From the NCBI GenBank assembly GCA_041655275.1, contig JBBAFU010000007.1:92126-156125 (forward strand): a DNA stretch of 64,000 bases, written 5' to 3'. The translations under genes and the position numbers were made by a program. Shown one piece after another: positions 1 through 8,691 of the stretch (the stretch's first letter is position 1; every line of letters starts with the position of its first letter). The notes under the pieces were generated by a model. It was not told the origin of the DNA. It saw only the letters and a program-made list of their open reading frames with translations, and did not search any database. Source of the stretch: JAJYRX01 sp041655275. GTDB taxonomy: Bacteria > Pseudomonadota > Gammaproteobacteria > Burkholderiales > Burkholderiaceae_B.

Positions 1-501
1 ATAGCTGGCAATGATTTGTACGGGAAGCAGAATCTGGACCATCGCCACATAGACGGCACCAGAGGTGTATAGCAGGCGTAGCGGCGAGTCCACCAGTGCC
101 ACACCCATGAGGAGGGAATTGACGATGCCGTCACGCCCCAGCAGGACCATCCACGCATAGGAGCGGATAAGCACGCTCATCCAGAGTGGCACCAGGATGA
201 GCAGGAGCAGTTTTATCTGGATGGATTTTGGACGGCTGTTGATGTAATAGGCGACGGGATATCCGATGAAGGTGCCCAGCAATGCCACGACCAGCGAAAT
301 CTGTACGGTATTGATGAATACTCGTACATAGGCCGGTGCCGACGTGGCCTTGCTCACATGCTGCAGCGTGAAATCCGGGTCGAAGAAGCTGACACGAATG
401 ACATCCAGGTTTGGCAGCAGGAAGAAGACGATCAGCAGAAGCATGGCCGGGGCAAGCAGCAAGGCATTGCCCCGGAAGCCGGAATGACGCTTGAAAGGCA
501 T
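1..501 (-). CDS. ABC transporter permease, PotB-like (partial, runs off window)
   Basis: Inner-membrane permease of a spermidine/putrescine-class ABC importer. The minus-strand frame opens at an ATG at 501 (MPFKRHSGFRGNALLLAPAM) and stays open for all 167 codons to the window edge, so only the N-terminal half is present. It shows a first membrane segment (residues about 15-32), a periplasmic stretch with the FFDPDFTL motif typical of PotB/PotH-like proteins, a second segment containing GTFIGYPVAYYI, and a third containing LVPLWMSVLIRSYAW. It starts 19 bases after the binding-protein gene, in the order ATPase, binding protein, permease. A second permease gene probably follows outside the window. 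The family assignment is solid; the substrate is inferred only. Confidence 0.85.
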   Translation of the reverse strand, partial: MPFKRHSGFRGNALLLAPAMLLLIVFFLLPNLDVIRVSFFDPDFTLQHVSKATSAPAYVRVFINTVQISLVVALLGTFIGYPVAYYINSRPKSIQIKLLLLILVPLWMSVLIRSYAWMVLLGRDGIVNSLLMGVALVDSPLRLLYTSGAVYVAMVQILLPVQIIASY

Positions 502-520
502 TCTCGGATATCCTCGCGGG

Positions 521-1591
521 TCAGTTCAGCATCCACTCATTCCAGCGTTCCTGGATGTCATCCAGGTGCTTTCGCCAGAATTCATCGTCCGACACGAATT
601 GCACTTCGACGTTCTGGGGCGAGGCTGGCAGCGACGATGCCATTTCGGCCGGGAGCTTGTCCATCAGCCCGGGGGCGAAGTTGGGATACGGGATCAGATC
701 GACATACTGTCTTTCCAGATCCGCATCCAGGATGCGCAGCCGGATATATTGCTCTGCGAGCGCCTTGTTCTTCGCACCCTTGGGGATGCCCATGTAGCCC
801 AGCATCAGTGCGCCGCCATTCCAGACGATTTCGGCAGGCACACCATCATTGACCAGCTTGGCTACCCGACCGTTGAATGTGGTGGTGTAATCCACCTCGC
901 CGTCTGCAAGCAGCTGGACGGATTGTGCGCCGTTTTCCCACCACACAGGGATGTGCGATTTGATTTCATCCAGCTTGCTGAAGGCGCGGTCAACTCCCTC
1001 ACTGGTGGCCAGAACCTTGTAGATATCGTCTTTCCCGACCCCATCCGCCAGTAGCGCGTATTCGAGGTTCTCCTGCGGACGTGCGCGCAATGATCGCGGT
1101 CCGGGGAAGGTTTCCACATCCCAGAAGTCTTTCCAGGACGTCATCTTCTTGCCTTCGGGGTTCTTGGCCGTATTCTGGACCAGCACCGTGGAGTAGGTGC
1201 CCCAGACCACGCCGTACTCCGCGCGTGCAATTTCAGGTAGCTGGTTTTCCGGATCAATCACGGAATAATCGAGTGGTTCGAGCAAGCCCTTATCGACTGC
1301 AAGAGGCAGCTTGCCGCCGGAAAGCTCGGCAACATCCCAACTGGTGTTGCCGATCTTGACCATGGATTCAAGCTGGGCCAACAGGGCGAGTTCACTGGCT
1401 TTGAGTTCAACCTTGGCGCCGGTGGCTTTTTCGAATGCCGCAATGAAAGTCTGCTTCTCGGCGTCTGCGACGGAACCGCCTGACCAGGCGATGGTCAGCG
1501 TGTTTGCCAGCGCTGCAGGTGTCGCTGTCATGAGCCCAAGTGCGATGGTTGTCGCGGTGAGCAGGCTGCGAACGGGCGCAAATGTTTTCAT
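521..1591 (-). CDS. ABC transporter periplasmic substrate-binding protein (PotD/SBP_bac_8-like)
   Basis: Periplasmic solute-binding protein of 356 residues for the importer encoded around it. A Sec signal peptide is clear: basic start (MKTFAPVRS), hydrophobic core and an AxA-type site near residue 29 (TPAALA). The mature part begins NTLTIAWSGG, typical of the extracellular-solute-binding family 1/8 fold, and length fits PotD-like proteins. The gene lies 27 bases behind the ATPase gene and 19 bases before the permease gene, so it is in the same operon. Homologues bind polyamines, iron or small organic acids; nothing seen here fixes the ligand. A nearby M20 hydrolase and AA_synth gene suggest a nitrogenous organic compound, which is inference. 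Confidence 0.88.
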   Translation of the reverse strand: MKTFAPVRSLLTATTIALGLMTATPAALANTLTIAWSGGSVADAEKQTFIAAFEKATGAKVELKASELALLAQLESMVKIGNTSWDVAELSGGKLPLAVDKGLLEPLDYSVIDPENQLPEIARAEYGVVWGTYSTVLVQNTAKNPEGKKMTSWKDFWDVETFPGPRSLRARPQENLEYALLADGVGKDDIYKVLATSEGVDRAFSKLDEIKSHIPVWWENGAQSVQLLADGEVDYTTTFNGRVAKLVNDGVPAEIVWNGGALMLGYMGIPKGAKNKALAEQYIRLRILDADLERQYVDLIPYPNFAPGLMDKLPAEMASSLPASPQNVEVQFVSDDEFWRKHLDDIQERWNEWMLN

Positions 1592-1618
1592 GGTGATCCC
1601 TCCATTGGTAGGGGTTTG

Positions 1619-2704
1619 TCAATCCCGGACAGCAAGTGCATCCGAGAATCTGAACTGCAAATCAATCTGATCGTGCATGGCCGGGGGCGCCACATTCGAC
1701 GCCCGATGCTCCTGGACGAGCACCACCGTCCCGCCGGGAGTACGTACCCCGTACTGGATGAGATTGCCCAGGAACAGCACTTCACAGACGGTGCCGGAAA
1801 ATGCGACGGCATCGTCCGTATTGCCCTGTGTGCGTGAGATTTTTTCAGGTCGTACACTCAGCCAGCGGGCGTCGGTAGAGCTGGCTGCGATAGTGGGCAC
1901 AGCGCTGCCGGTCTCCCGAATGTGTGCCTGGCCGTTCGTTCCGGTTTCAATCTGGAAAATATTGGTCTTGCCGATGAATTCAGCGACATAGCGGGAGTTT
2001 GGATGGTCATAGATCCGGTCGGGCGTGTCGACCTGGCAGATTCTGCCGTTGTTCATGACCGCCACACGATCGGAGAGCACCAGAGCTTCTTCCTGATCAT
2101 GCGTGACAAAAATGATGGTGCATCCCAGGGCGGCGTGATATTGCCTGATCTCCAGCTGCATGGCCTGGCGCAGCTTCAGGTCCAGAGCGCTGAGCGGTTC
2201 GTCCATCAGCAGGACGGGCGGCTCAAATACCACTGCGCGGGCGAAGGCCACGCGCTGCTGCTGTCCGCCCGATAATTCCCTGGGCATGCGGCCTGCGAGA
2301 TCGGAAAGCTGCACCATGCCCAGAACTTCTTCGACCTTGCGCTTTGTCTCGCTGGCAGGTGTCTTGCGCAAGCGCAGCGGGAAGGCGACGTTGTCGTAGA
2401 CATTCATATGCGGAAACAGGGTATAGCTTTGAAACACCATGCCGAGCTGACGCTGTTCCGGTGGCAGCTCGAGGATGGATTGCCGGCCGACCAGGATGCG
2501 GCCGCTATCGGGCGGAACGAAGCCGGCAAGCGCGTTGAGTGCAGTCGTCTTGCCGGAGCCGCTGGGGCCCAATAGCGTCATGAACTCGCCCGCGTGTATT
2601 TCCAGAGAGAAATTATCCAGTGCTGCCGTGGCACCGTAACGCTTGGTCAATCCGTCGAAGACGATGCCGGCGCCGCTTGCTGGACGGGCGTGGTCTGAAA
2701 CCAT
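1619..2704 (-). CDS. ABC transporter ATP-binding protein (PotA-like)
   Basis: Cytoplasmic ATPase that powers the importer. It has Walker A GPSGSGKTT, the signature LSGGQQQRVAFARA, Walker B VLLMDEPLSALD and the H-loop VTHD, followed by a C-terminal TOBE-type regulatory domain (about residue 240 onward), which is standard for PotA/MalK-class subunits. I use the ATG at 2704 (361 residues): it follows an AGGA box by eight bases. A TTG six codons upstream at 2722 is in frame but falls in the inverted repeat that I read as the operator. First gene of the operon, divergent from the TetR regulator at 2838. Local base composition is lower in GC than in the housekeeping genes downstream. Confidence 0.9.
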   Translation of the reverse strand: MVSDHARPASGAGIVFDGLTKRYGATAALDNFSLEIHAGEFMTLLGPSGSGKTTALNALAGFVPPDSGRILVGRQSILELPPEQRQLGMVFQSYTLFPHMNVYDNVAFPLRLRKTPASETKRKVEEVLGMVQLSDLAGRMPRELSGGQQQRVAFARAVVFEPPVLLMDEPLSALDLKLRQAMQLEIRQYHAALGCTIIFVTHDQEEALVLSDRVAVMNNGRICQVDTPDRIYDHPNSRYVAEFIGKTNIFQIETGTNGQAHIRETGSAVPTIAASSTDARWLSVRPEKISRTQGNTDDAVAFSGTVCEVLFLGNLIQYGVRTPGGTVVLVQEHRASNVAPPAMHDQIDLQFRFSDALAVRD

Positions 2705-2721
2705 CCTTTTTTTCCTGAACA

Positions 2722-2751
2722 ATAAATGACACTGGCATCATTGTCATTTAT
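2722..2751. promoter_or_regulatory. Inverted repeat, probable TetR-family operator
   Basis: A perfect 10-base inverted repeat (arms ATAAATGACA at 2722-2731 and TGTCATTTAT at 2742-2751, 10-base spacer) lies between the divergent ABC-importer and TetR genes. It is AT-rich in a GC-rich genome and ends 17 bases before the ATPase start codon, where a bound repressor would block transcription. A TATACT hexamer at 2753-2758 could be a -10 box for the regulator. TetR regulators usually bind such palindromes in their own divergent intergenic region. That this one is the operator is inference from position and symmetry. Confidence 0.6.
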
Positions 2752-2837
2752 GTATACTGGATCAACCTATAGGGGATTTCCATAGTACGTCCCGATACGC
2801 TGTCCGGTTCGGTTGGGCGAAAGTACACTGCCACACG

Positions 2838-3605
2838 ATGATTGAAGAAGAAATCCACGGAATACATCTGCCAAGCCTGCTGCAATCCTGGGCAGACCGC
2901 TGCGAGCACAAGCAGAAACGCGTGCGCACGCGTCGTCGTCTGCTGGCCGCTTCTGCTGCAGTGATGGAGCAGGCGGGGTATGAGGGGCTTACAGTCGATG
3001 CCATTGTCCGCCATGCGCGAGTGGCGCGGGGGACGTTTTATCTGTATTTCAGCGATCGTTCGATCGCGGCCATAGAGGTCATGCGCGCGTTTGCAGCCAT
3101 GATGCGCAAGCATCGCCCGCGGGGCGGCGCACGGCTTTCTGCAGTGCAGTCAATCTACCGGATCAACCTGTTCTACAGCCTGAGCTATTCCCGCAACAGC
3201 CGGCTGCTTGCCGGGCGGGAGTCATTGATGCGCGATTGCCCCGAGCTGGTTGTTCGCCGCGACGCTATCAATACCTACTGGGCACGTCTTGTACTCAAGG
3301 ACCTGCATCGGCGTTGCGATGTTTCGATGGAGCGTCTTCGGCTGCCTCAGGCCGAGTTGGCCATTCGTGCCGTCTTGTCAATGGCGGATGAGTTTCTGCG
3401 CGAAATCTACGTCTACCAGAGTCCCAACCTGGTGCAACTGGCACAGAATCCACATGAAGTCGCACTGGTATTGACCCAGGTGTGGCACCGGGCAGTATTC
3501 GGTCAGGATCCTGATGGCTGGGACCCGGTTCAGGGCTTACCCATGACGGGAGATGTTTGCATGGGTAGTGTGAACAGCATCCTGCTGGCCGGTGCGGATG
3601 GCTGA
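2838..3605 (+). CDS. TetR/AcrR-family transcriptional regulator
   Basis: A 255-residue regulator, slightly longer than the usual 190-220 because of a N-terminal extension of about 25 residues. The TetR DNA-binding domain covers roughly residues 28-80: RRRLLAASAAVMEQAGYEGL, then VDAIVRHARVARGTFYLYFS, which contains the classic recognition helix with GTFYLYF. The C-terminal ligand domain is not recognisable from sequence. It is transcribed away from the polyamine-type ABC importer with a symmetric palindrome between them, so it most likely represses the importer and itself, released by the imported compound or a metabolite. The ligand cannot be told from the sequence. Confidence 0.88.
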   Translation: MIEEEIHGIHLPSLLQSWADRCEHKQKRVRTRRRLLAASAAVMEQAGYEGLTVDAIVRHARVARGTFYLYFSDRSIAAIEVMRAFAAMMRKHRPRGGARLSAVQSIYRINLFYSLSYSRNSRLLAGRESLMRDCPELVVRRDAINTYWARLVLKDLHRRCDVSMERLRLPQAELAIRAVLSMADEFLREIYVYQSPNLVQLAQNPHEVALVLTQVWHRAVFGQDPDGWDPVQGLPMTGDVCMGSVNSILLAGADG

Positions 3606-3626
3606 GTTCCACTCGCGTCTGGTTCG

Positions 3627-4877
3627 CTACACCACCTCCGCCTCCGCCAGCACCGCCTGCAGCAGCACATTGGCGCCCGCTTCCACGTGTTCCGGGAGGG
3701 CGTCCTCACGCTCGTTGTGGCTGATGCCGTCCTTGCAGGGGATGAAGATCATCGCCGTGGGGGTCAGACGTGCCATGTAGACGGCGTCGTGTCCGGCGCC
3801 GCTGACAATGTCCATGCAGCTCAGGCCCAGTGCATGCGCACTGTCGCGCACGCTGTCGATCAGGCGTGCATCGAAAGGTTGGGGCGGAAAATACACGGTG
3901 GGCTCGATGTGGATCGTCATGCCGTGGTCCGCGGCCAGTGTGGCGCAGCGTTCCTGCAGCTGTTCGGCCATGGCGTTGAGCATGCCGTCTGTGGGCGCAC
4001 GGAAATCCACCGTCAGGTCAACCCGGCCGGGGATGACGTTGCGCGAATCGGGATGAACGTTCAGGCTGCCCACGGTGCCCCTTGCCTGCGGGCCCTGTTC
4101 CAGCGCCAGGGCATTCACCAGCTGGACCACATGGCTGGCCGGCAGCAGGGCGTCCTTGCGCATGTCCATGGGCGTGGGGCCGGCATGGGCCTCGTCGCCG
4201 ATGATGGCGATGTTGTACCAGCGCTGGCCCAGGGCGCCCGTCACGGCGCCGATGGTGATTTCACGCGCTTCGAGCAGGGGGCCCTGCTCGATATGGGCTT
4301 CAAAGTAGGACTTGACGCTGCCCAGCACGGGTGCTTCGCTGCCGGCATAGCCGATGGCCTGCAGGGCTTCGCCCACCGAAATGCCGTCGCTGTCTTTCTG
4401 CTGCAAGGCATAGTCGAGCCCGAAGGCGCCGGCCGCCACGCCTGAGCCCATCATCACGGGCACGAAGCGCGAGCCTTCCTCATTCGTCCATACCACCACC
4501 TCGACGGGTGCACGCGTCTGCACGGCGTGATCGTTGAGCGTACGCACCACTTCCAGCGCCGCCAGCACGCCGTAGATACCGTCGAACCTGCCGCCGGTGG
4601 GCTGGGTGTCCAGATGGCTGCCCGCCATCACCGGCGCCAGACTGTTGTCGCTGCCCGGGCGCCGGGCAAAGATATTGCCGATGGCGTCCACGCGTATTTC
4701 GCAGCCCGCCTCGCGTGCCCATTGCGTGAACAGCGCGCGTCCTTCGCCATCGAGTGCGCTCAGGGCCAGCCGGCGCACCCCGCCCTTGTCGGTGGCGCCG
4801 ATGCGGCCATGTTCCATCAGACTGTTCCAGAGGCGTGCGCCGTCGACGCGCAGGCCTGTACCGGGTTGCGGATTCAT
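3627..4877 (-). CDS. M20-family Zn-dependent amidohydrolase (N-carbamoyl-L-amino acid hydrolase / allantoate amidohydrolase type)
   Basis: Cytoplasmic binuclear-metal hydrolase of 416 residues, the normal size for the AmaB/HyuC/AllC branch of peptidase family M20. Visible motifs in order: GSHLDTQPTGGRFDG with the metal-ligand Asp, WTNEEGSRF with the catalytic base Glu, HIEQGPLLE, and the dimerisation-domain segment GDEAHAGPTPMDMR. A C-terminal SGAGHDAVYMARL provides the last metal-ligand His. These enzymes cleave carbamoyl or ureido groups from amino acids or allantoate. It is followed 35 bases upstream by the AA_synth gene in the same direction and lies beside the ABC importer, suggesting a small module for a ureido- or N-acyl-amino-acid substrate. 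Substrate is not resolvable from sequence. Confidence 0.88.
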   Translation of the reverse strand: MNPQPGTGLRVDGARLWNSLMEHGRIGATDKGGVRRLALSALDGEGRALFTQWAREAGCEIRVDAIGNIFARRPGSDNSLAPVMAGSHLDTQPTGGRFDGIYGVLAALEVVRTLNDHAVQTRAPVEVVVWTNEEGSRFVPVMMGSGVAAGAFGLDYALQQKDSDGISVGEALQAIGYAGSEAPVLGSVKSYFEAHIEQGPLLEAREITIGAVTGALGQRWYNIAIIGDEAHAGPTPMDMRKDALLPASHVVQLVNALALEQGPQARGTVGSLNVHPDSRNVIPGRVDLTVDFRAPTDGMLNAMAEQLQERCATLAADHGMTIHIEPTVYFPPQPFDARLIDSVRDSAHALGLSCMDIVSGAGHDAVYMARLTPTAMIFIPCKDGISHNEREDALPEHVEAGANVLLQAVLAEAEVV

Positions 4878-4912
4878 CAGAGCGTCCTTGTCCTGGGGTT
4901 GTGGTTGGGGGT

Positions 4913-5527
4913 TCAGGTGCTGCTTTTCATGCGGGCAACCAGTTCCGCGACCTGTGCAGCGCTGGCGCCTTCGATGCGGGCGTTGGCGCGCACCGTGGCA
5001 AAGCCGATGAACAGCACGATTTCGTCGGGGCCGGGGGCGTCGGGAATGCTGGCCGTCATGCTGTCCATGGCGTCGTAGTCCCAGGCATCTTCGATGCCGC
5101 CGAAGATAATGTCGATGGCCGTGCCCGGGCCGCCCCGCTTGCCGTTGCCGGGAATCAGGGCCGGCCCGCCGCCGGTGGCCCGGCGCATGCTCAGTCCCAC
5201 GCGGCAGTGGATCATGGCCGCGCCATGCTCGGGGTCGCCGTTGCTGCCCACGATGACGGCCTTGCCATAGGCGCGTGCGCCGCCGGCGTCTTCAAGCCGG
5301 GCCAGGGCACGCCGGCTGAGCTCGGCACCCAGGTCAACCGAAAGTTCGGCCAGCCGGGCCAGCTGGGTGGCCGAGGCCGCGCCCTGGCCGGCAAAGGGGT
5401 TTTCCAGCACGGCGCCGGCAATGACGTGGCGCGACGGCACGCTGACCGCCTGACCGGCTTCGCGCAGGGTTTCGCGCTCCAGCAGGACGTATTGGCGCAC
5501 CGTGGCGGACAGGCTTTCTTGGCTCAT
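4913..5527 (-). CDS. Amino acid synthesis (AA_synth, DUF1185-type) family protein
   Basis: A 204-residue protein that I recognise as the AA_synth family (DUF1185), a soluble fold whose biochemical role is not settled. Typical blocks seen are GAVLENPFAG near residue 38, YGKAVIVGSNGDPEHGAAMI near residue 87, and GNGKRGGPGTAIDIIFGGIE near residue 127, which also carries the conserved charged and glycine-rich surface of the family. Members are commonly next to ABC importers and amidohydrolases in Burkholderiales, as here with the M20 hydrolase immediately downstream. It probably works on the same catabolic compound, but no reaction can be assigned. Confidence 0.75.
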   Translation of the reverse strand: MSQESLSATVRQYVLLERETLREAGQAVSVPSRHVIAGAVLENPFAGQGAASATQLARLAELSVDLGAELSRRALARLEDAGGARAYGKAVIVGSNGDPEHGAAMIHCRVGLSMRRATGGGPALIPGNGKRGGPGTAIDIIFGGIEDAWDYDAMDSMTASIPDAPGPDEIVLFIGFATVRANARIEGASAAQVAELVARMKSST

Positions 5528-5597
5528 GACGGGTCTCCGGCTTCTTTTGGGATGTTGCTGGGGGATGATTCAATTCTCGCAGGAATCGGACGGATTT

Positions 5598-7244
5598 TCA
5601 AAGCTTGACGCCGGGTTTGCACTTGGGGCTGCGTTCGTGGCTGCGGCCACGCCACCGTGCATGGCCCGCCAGCGCCAGCAGCGCCAGACAAAGTCCCAGC
5701 ACCGGCGCATTGCCCGTTTTCACATAAGGCGTCAGGCCCTGCATGCCCTGCACTTCCACGTCCAGCACGCCGGCCTGCCAGGGCTGGAGCACGGCACCCA
5801 CGCGGCCATCGGGCGCAATCGCAGCCGTCATGCCGGTATTGGTGGCGCGCAGCATGGGGCGCCCAGTCTCCAGGGCGCGCATGCGCGCAATCTGCAGATG
5901 CTGGCGCTGGGCCCAGGTATCGCCGAACCAGGCCAGATTGCTCAGGTTGATCAGTATGCTGGCCCCCGGCCCGTGGGCGGCGCTGTCGCGCACGCTGCGA
6001 AGGATTTCCTCGCCAAACACGTCTTCATAGCAGATATCGGGTGCGATGCGCTGCGTTTCCAGCGGAAACAGCGCCTGACGCACGGGGCCGGCGCTGAAGT
6101 TGCCCAGGGGGATGCGCATGGCATTCACGAACCAGGCGAAGCCGGGCGGGATGAATTCACCAAACGGCACCAGATGGTGCTTGTCGTAGCGTGCGTTCGT
6201 TGTTGCCCGTACCAGTTGATCTATGGGGGTGTTTGCGTCCAGGGTGATGGCGCTGTTGGTGTACCGCCCCGGCTCGGGGCCCGCCAGGGGGACGCCCATG
6301 AGTATGGTGGCCTCGTGGCGTGCCGCCACCGCGCGCCAGGCCTCCCAGAGGCCGTCCGGCACCTGGCTCTGGAACACGGGTATGACGGTTTCGGGCAATG
6401 CGATCAGCGCCGGACGGGCGTCATCGGCCTTGGCGGGCAGGTCGGCCAGCATCAGGTATTGATTCAGCCCCTGCTCGAAGAGCGCGGGGTCGAACTTCTG
6501 CGCCTGGGGGACATTGCCCTGGACCAGGCGGATGATAAGGGGATCGCCCAGGGGCTGGGTCCAGCGCACATGGCCCAGGCCGATGCCGGCGAGGCCGATG
6601 ACGATGGCCACGCCAACCCCCACGGCGGACCGCGCGTCGTTGCGGCTGTCCTTGTGGCGCGCCAGCGCGGCAATGGCGGCGGCGGCAAAGGCGGCCAGCC
6701 AGGCCAGGCCGTAGGCGCCCACCAGCGGGGCCCAGGGGGCGAGCACGCCTTCCACATGGGCGTAGGCGATGTTCAGCCAGGGAAAGCCCGTGAGCAGGGT
6801 GCCGCGCAGCCATTCGCCCAGCGTCCAGGCCGAGGCCCAGACGGCGGTGTCGCCCAGCTGGCGCGCCCAGTGACGTTCGGCCGTTTCCGGCGTTTGCACC
6901 GCCGGGCCTGCGGGGGTCAGCCGGCGGGCCAGCAGGGTGGCCAGCACGGGGTATAGCGACAGATAGGCGGCCAGGGCCAGCACGCCCAGTGCCGCCGGCG
7001 GTGGCGCCAGCCCGCCATGGACATGCATGCTGTTGTACAGCCAGTACAGGCCCAGCCCGAAGTGCCCCAGGCCGAAGGCCAGGGCCATGGCGGCTGCATC
7101 GCGATGGCGTACCGCCGTCTGCAGCCGGAACAGCAGGGCGGCCAGCACGAAGACCTGCACGAAAGGCAGCGACCAGGCGGGCAGGGGCCGGGGGGCAAAG
7201 GCCAGCGCGTGTATGGCGCCCAGCACCAGCGGCAGGGCCGACAT
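5598..7244 (-). CDS. lnt: Apolipoprotein N-acyltransferase
   Basis: Inner-membrane enzyme that adds the third acyl chain to the N-terminal cysteine of lipoproteins, using phospholipid as donor. About 548 residues: several hydrophobic segments in the first 200 residues, then a nitrilase-like periplasmic domain. The three catalytic positions are visible: Glu in ALPETVIPVF, Lys in YDKHHLVPFGEFIP and Cys in ICYEDVFGEE. The frame is open far upstream into corC, but that part is a shadow; I start at the ATG at 7244 (MSALPLVLGAIHALAF), which begins just before the first membrane segment and 19 bases after the corC stop. Last gene of the long minus-strand run; works after Lgt, encoded at 50692. Confidence 0.93.
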   Translation of the reverse strand: MSALPLVLGAIHALAFAPRPLPAWSLPFVQVFVLAALLFRLQTAVRHRDAAAMALAFGLGHFGLGLYWLYNSMHVHGGLAPPPAALGVLALAAYLSLYPVLATLLARRLTPAGPAVQTPETAERHWARQLGDTAVWASAWTLGEWLRGTLLTGFPWLNIAYAHVEGVLAPWAPLVGAYGLAWLAAFAAAAIAALARHKDSRNDARSAVGVGVAIVIGLAGIGLGHVRWTQPLGDPLIIRLVQGNVPQAQKFDPALFEQGLNQYLMLADLPAKADDARPALIALPETVIPVFQSQVPDGLWEAWRAVAARHEATILMGVPLAGPEPGRYTNSAITLDANTPIDQLVRATTNARYDKHHLVPFGEFIPPGFAWFVNAMRIPLGNFSAGPVRQALFPLETQRIAPDICYEDVFGEEILRSVRDSAAHGPGASILINLSNLAWFGDTWAQRQHLQIARMRALETGRPMLRATNTGMTAAIAPDGRVGAVLQPWQAGVLDVEVQGMQGLTPYVKTGNAPVLGLCLALLALAGHARWRGRSHERSPKCKPGVKL

Positions 7245-7263
7245 GTGCAGGAAGCGGCCGCTG

Positions 7264-8151
7264 CTAGTGACGTTCTTCACCCGCCTGCTGCTCCGCTTCG
7301 CTGGCCGGATGGATGTGCAGCCACAGGGCGCGCCGCGCATCTGCGCCGACCACGGTGACGTGCATGCCTTCGTGGATGATGTGATCGCCGCGTCGCGGAA
7401 TGTGACCGAGCTCGGCCGCCAGCCAGCCGCCCACCGTATCGAAATCGTCATCGGGCAGGTGGGTGCCGAACTCGCGATTGAAGGTGGTAATGCTGGTGAT
7501 GCCCTTGGCGCGCCAGCTGTTGCTGCCCGTCTGGAAGATGGTCTTCTCTTCGCCCTCGTCGTACTCGTCCTCGATCTCGCCCACAATCTGTTCCAGCACA
7601 TCTTCCATGGTGACCAGACCGGCCGTGCCGCCATGTTCATCGATGACGATGGCCAGGTGGTTGCGGCTGCTGCGGAAGTCGCGCAGCAGCACGTTCAGGC
7701 GTTTGGTTTCGGGGATGAAGACGGCGGGGCGCACCAGCGAGCGCAGGCTGATGCTGGGCCGGGTGATGGTGAGCAGAAGGTCCTTGGCGAGCAGTATGCC
7801 CACGATGTTGTCGCGATCGTCCTCGTAGACGGGAAAGCGCGAGTGCCCGGTCTCTATGATTTCGGGCAGCAGCCCGGCAAGCGGCTGGTTGATATCGAGC
7901 ACATTCATGCGCGAGCGCGGCACCATGATGTCGGCCGCCGTCTGGTTGGCGACTTCGAGCGCACCCGAGATCATGGCATAGGCCTCTTCATCGAGGACCT
8001 GGCGATCATGGGCGGCGTCCACCAGGGCCTTGATGCCGGCGCGGTCGGCCGGCTCAACGGGCCGCATGAAGGCGGTAAGACGAGTCAAGAAAGAACGGGA
8101 GGCGTGTTTCGCCGGTATAGGCTCGGCTTCTGATGAGCTGGAGTCTGACAT
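7264..8151 (-). CDS. corC: CorC/YbeX CBS-pair protein
   Basis: A 295-residue cytosolic protein with the CorC architecture: about 60 variable residues, a tandem CBS pair (from roughly residue 70, IMVPRSRMNVLDI through LNVLLRDFRSSRNHLAIVID) and a C-terminal transporter-associated domain (about 210-290, FNREFGTHLPDDDFDTVGGW). In Escherichia coli the homologue has been tied to magnesium/cobalt efflux and, as YbeX, to ribosome maturation. The latter fits its place directly between ybeY and lnt. Its spacing of 42 bases to ybeY and 19 bases to lnt supports one transcript. Confidence 0.92.
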   Translation of the reverse strand: MSDSSSSEAEPIPAKHASRSFLTRLTAFMRPVEPADRAGIKALVDAAHDRQVLDEEAYAMISGALEVANQTAADIMVPRSRMNVLDINQPLAGLLPEIIETGHSRFPVYEDDRDNIVGILLAKDLLLTITRPSISLRSLVRPAVFIPETKRLNVLLRDFRSSRNHLAIVIDEHGGTAGLVTMEDVLEQIVGEIEDEYDEGEEKTIFQTGSNSWRAKGITSITTFNREFGTHLPDDDFDTVGGWLAAELGHIPRRGDHIIHEGMHVTVVGADARRALWLHIHPASEAEQQAGEERH

Positions 8152-8193
8152 TGCCTTATCGACAGTTTTCTGATGGGTTTAGCATAACCGAAA

Positions 8194-8691
8194 TCATGCG
8201 CCGGGATCCGGGCGCGGCGCATAGGGATCGGCGATGCCCATGTGCGCCAGCAGCGCGGTTTCCAGGGCTTCCATGTGACGCGCCTCTTCCGGGTCCACAT
8301 GGTCGTAGCCCAGGGCGTGCAGCACGCCGTGGATCACCAGGTGGGCGGCGTGGTCGCGCAGCGGCTTGCCCTGTTCCTGCGCCTCGCGCTCGAGCACGGG
8401 GACGCAGAGGACGATGTCGCCGCCGGCCACGCCGTCGGGATCGACACCGTATTCAAAAGTGAGCACATTGGTGGCCTGCTCGCCCCGGCGCCAGGTCTGG
8501 TTGAGTGTGCGGCCTTCGGCCTCGCTCACCAGGCGCAGCGTGAAACCGGCCCCGGCAAGCGGCGGCTGCCCGCGTGCGGCAAGATCGGCGGCGGCCGCGT
8601 CGAGCGCCCGCCGGACCCAGCGCCGCAGCCGCCAGCGCGGCAGTGCGTCGGCCGGGACGGCGTACTGCACGCAGAGGGACAGCTCAGGCAT
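8194..8691 (-). CDS. ybeY: Endoribonuclease YbeY (16S rRNA 3' maturation)
   Basis: Single-domain metal-dependent RNase involved in 16S rRNA 3'-end processing and ribosome quality control. The family signature HGVLHALGYDH (H-x3-H-x5-H, zinc ligands) is intact near the C-terminus, preceded by TNVLTFEYG. I place the start at the ATG at 8691 (MPELSLCVQY), giving 165 residues, the usual family length; the longer open frame beyond is phoH in another frame. The start overlaps the end of phoH by eight bases, so translation is likely coupled. Neighbours phoH and corC are its standard partners. Confidence 0.93.
   Translation of the reverse strand: MPELSLCVQYAVPADALPRWRLRRWVRRALDAAAADLAARGQPPLAGAGFTLRLVSEAEGRTLNQTWRRGEQATNVLTFEYGVDPDGVAGGDIVLCVPVLEREAQEQGKPLRDHAAHLVIHGVLHALGYDHVDPEEARHMEALETALLAHMGIADPYAPRPDPGA

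Noticed and set aside
5598..7640. A 680-codon open frame covering lnt
   Set aside because: The first 130 codons lie inside corC in another frame and lack protein character; the conserved Lnt start matches the ATG at 7244.
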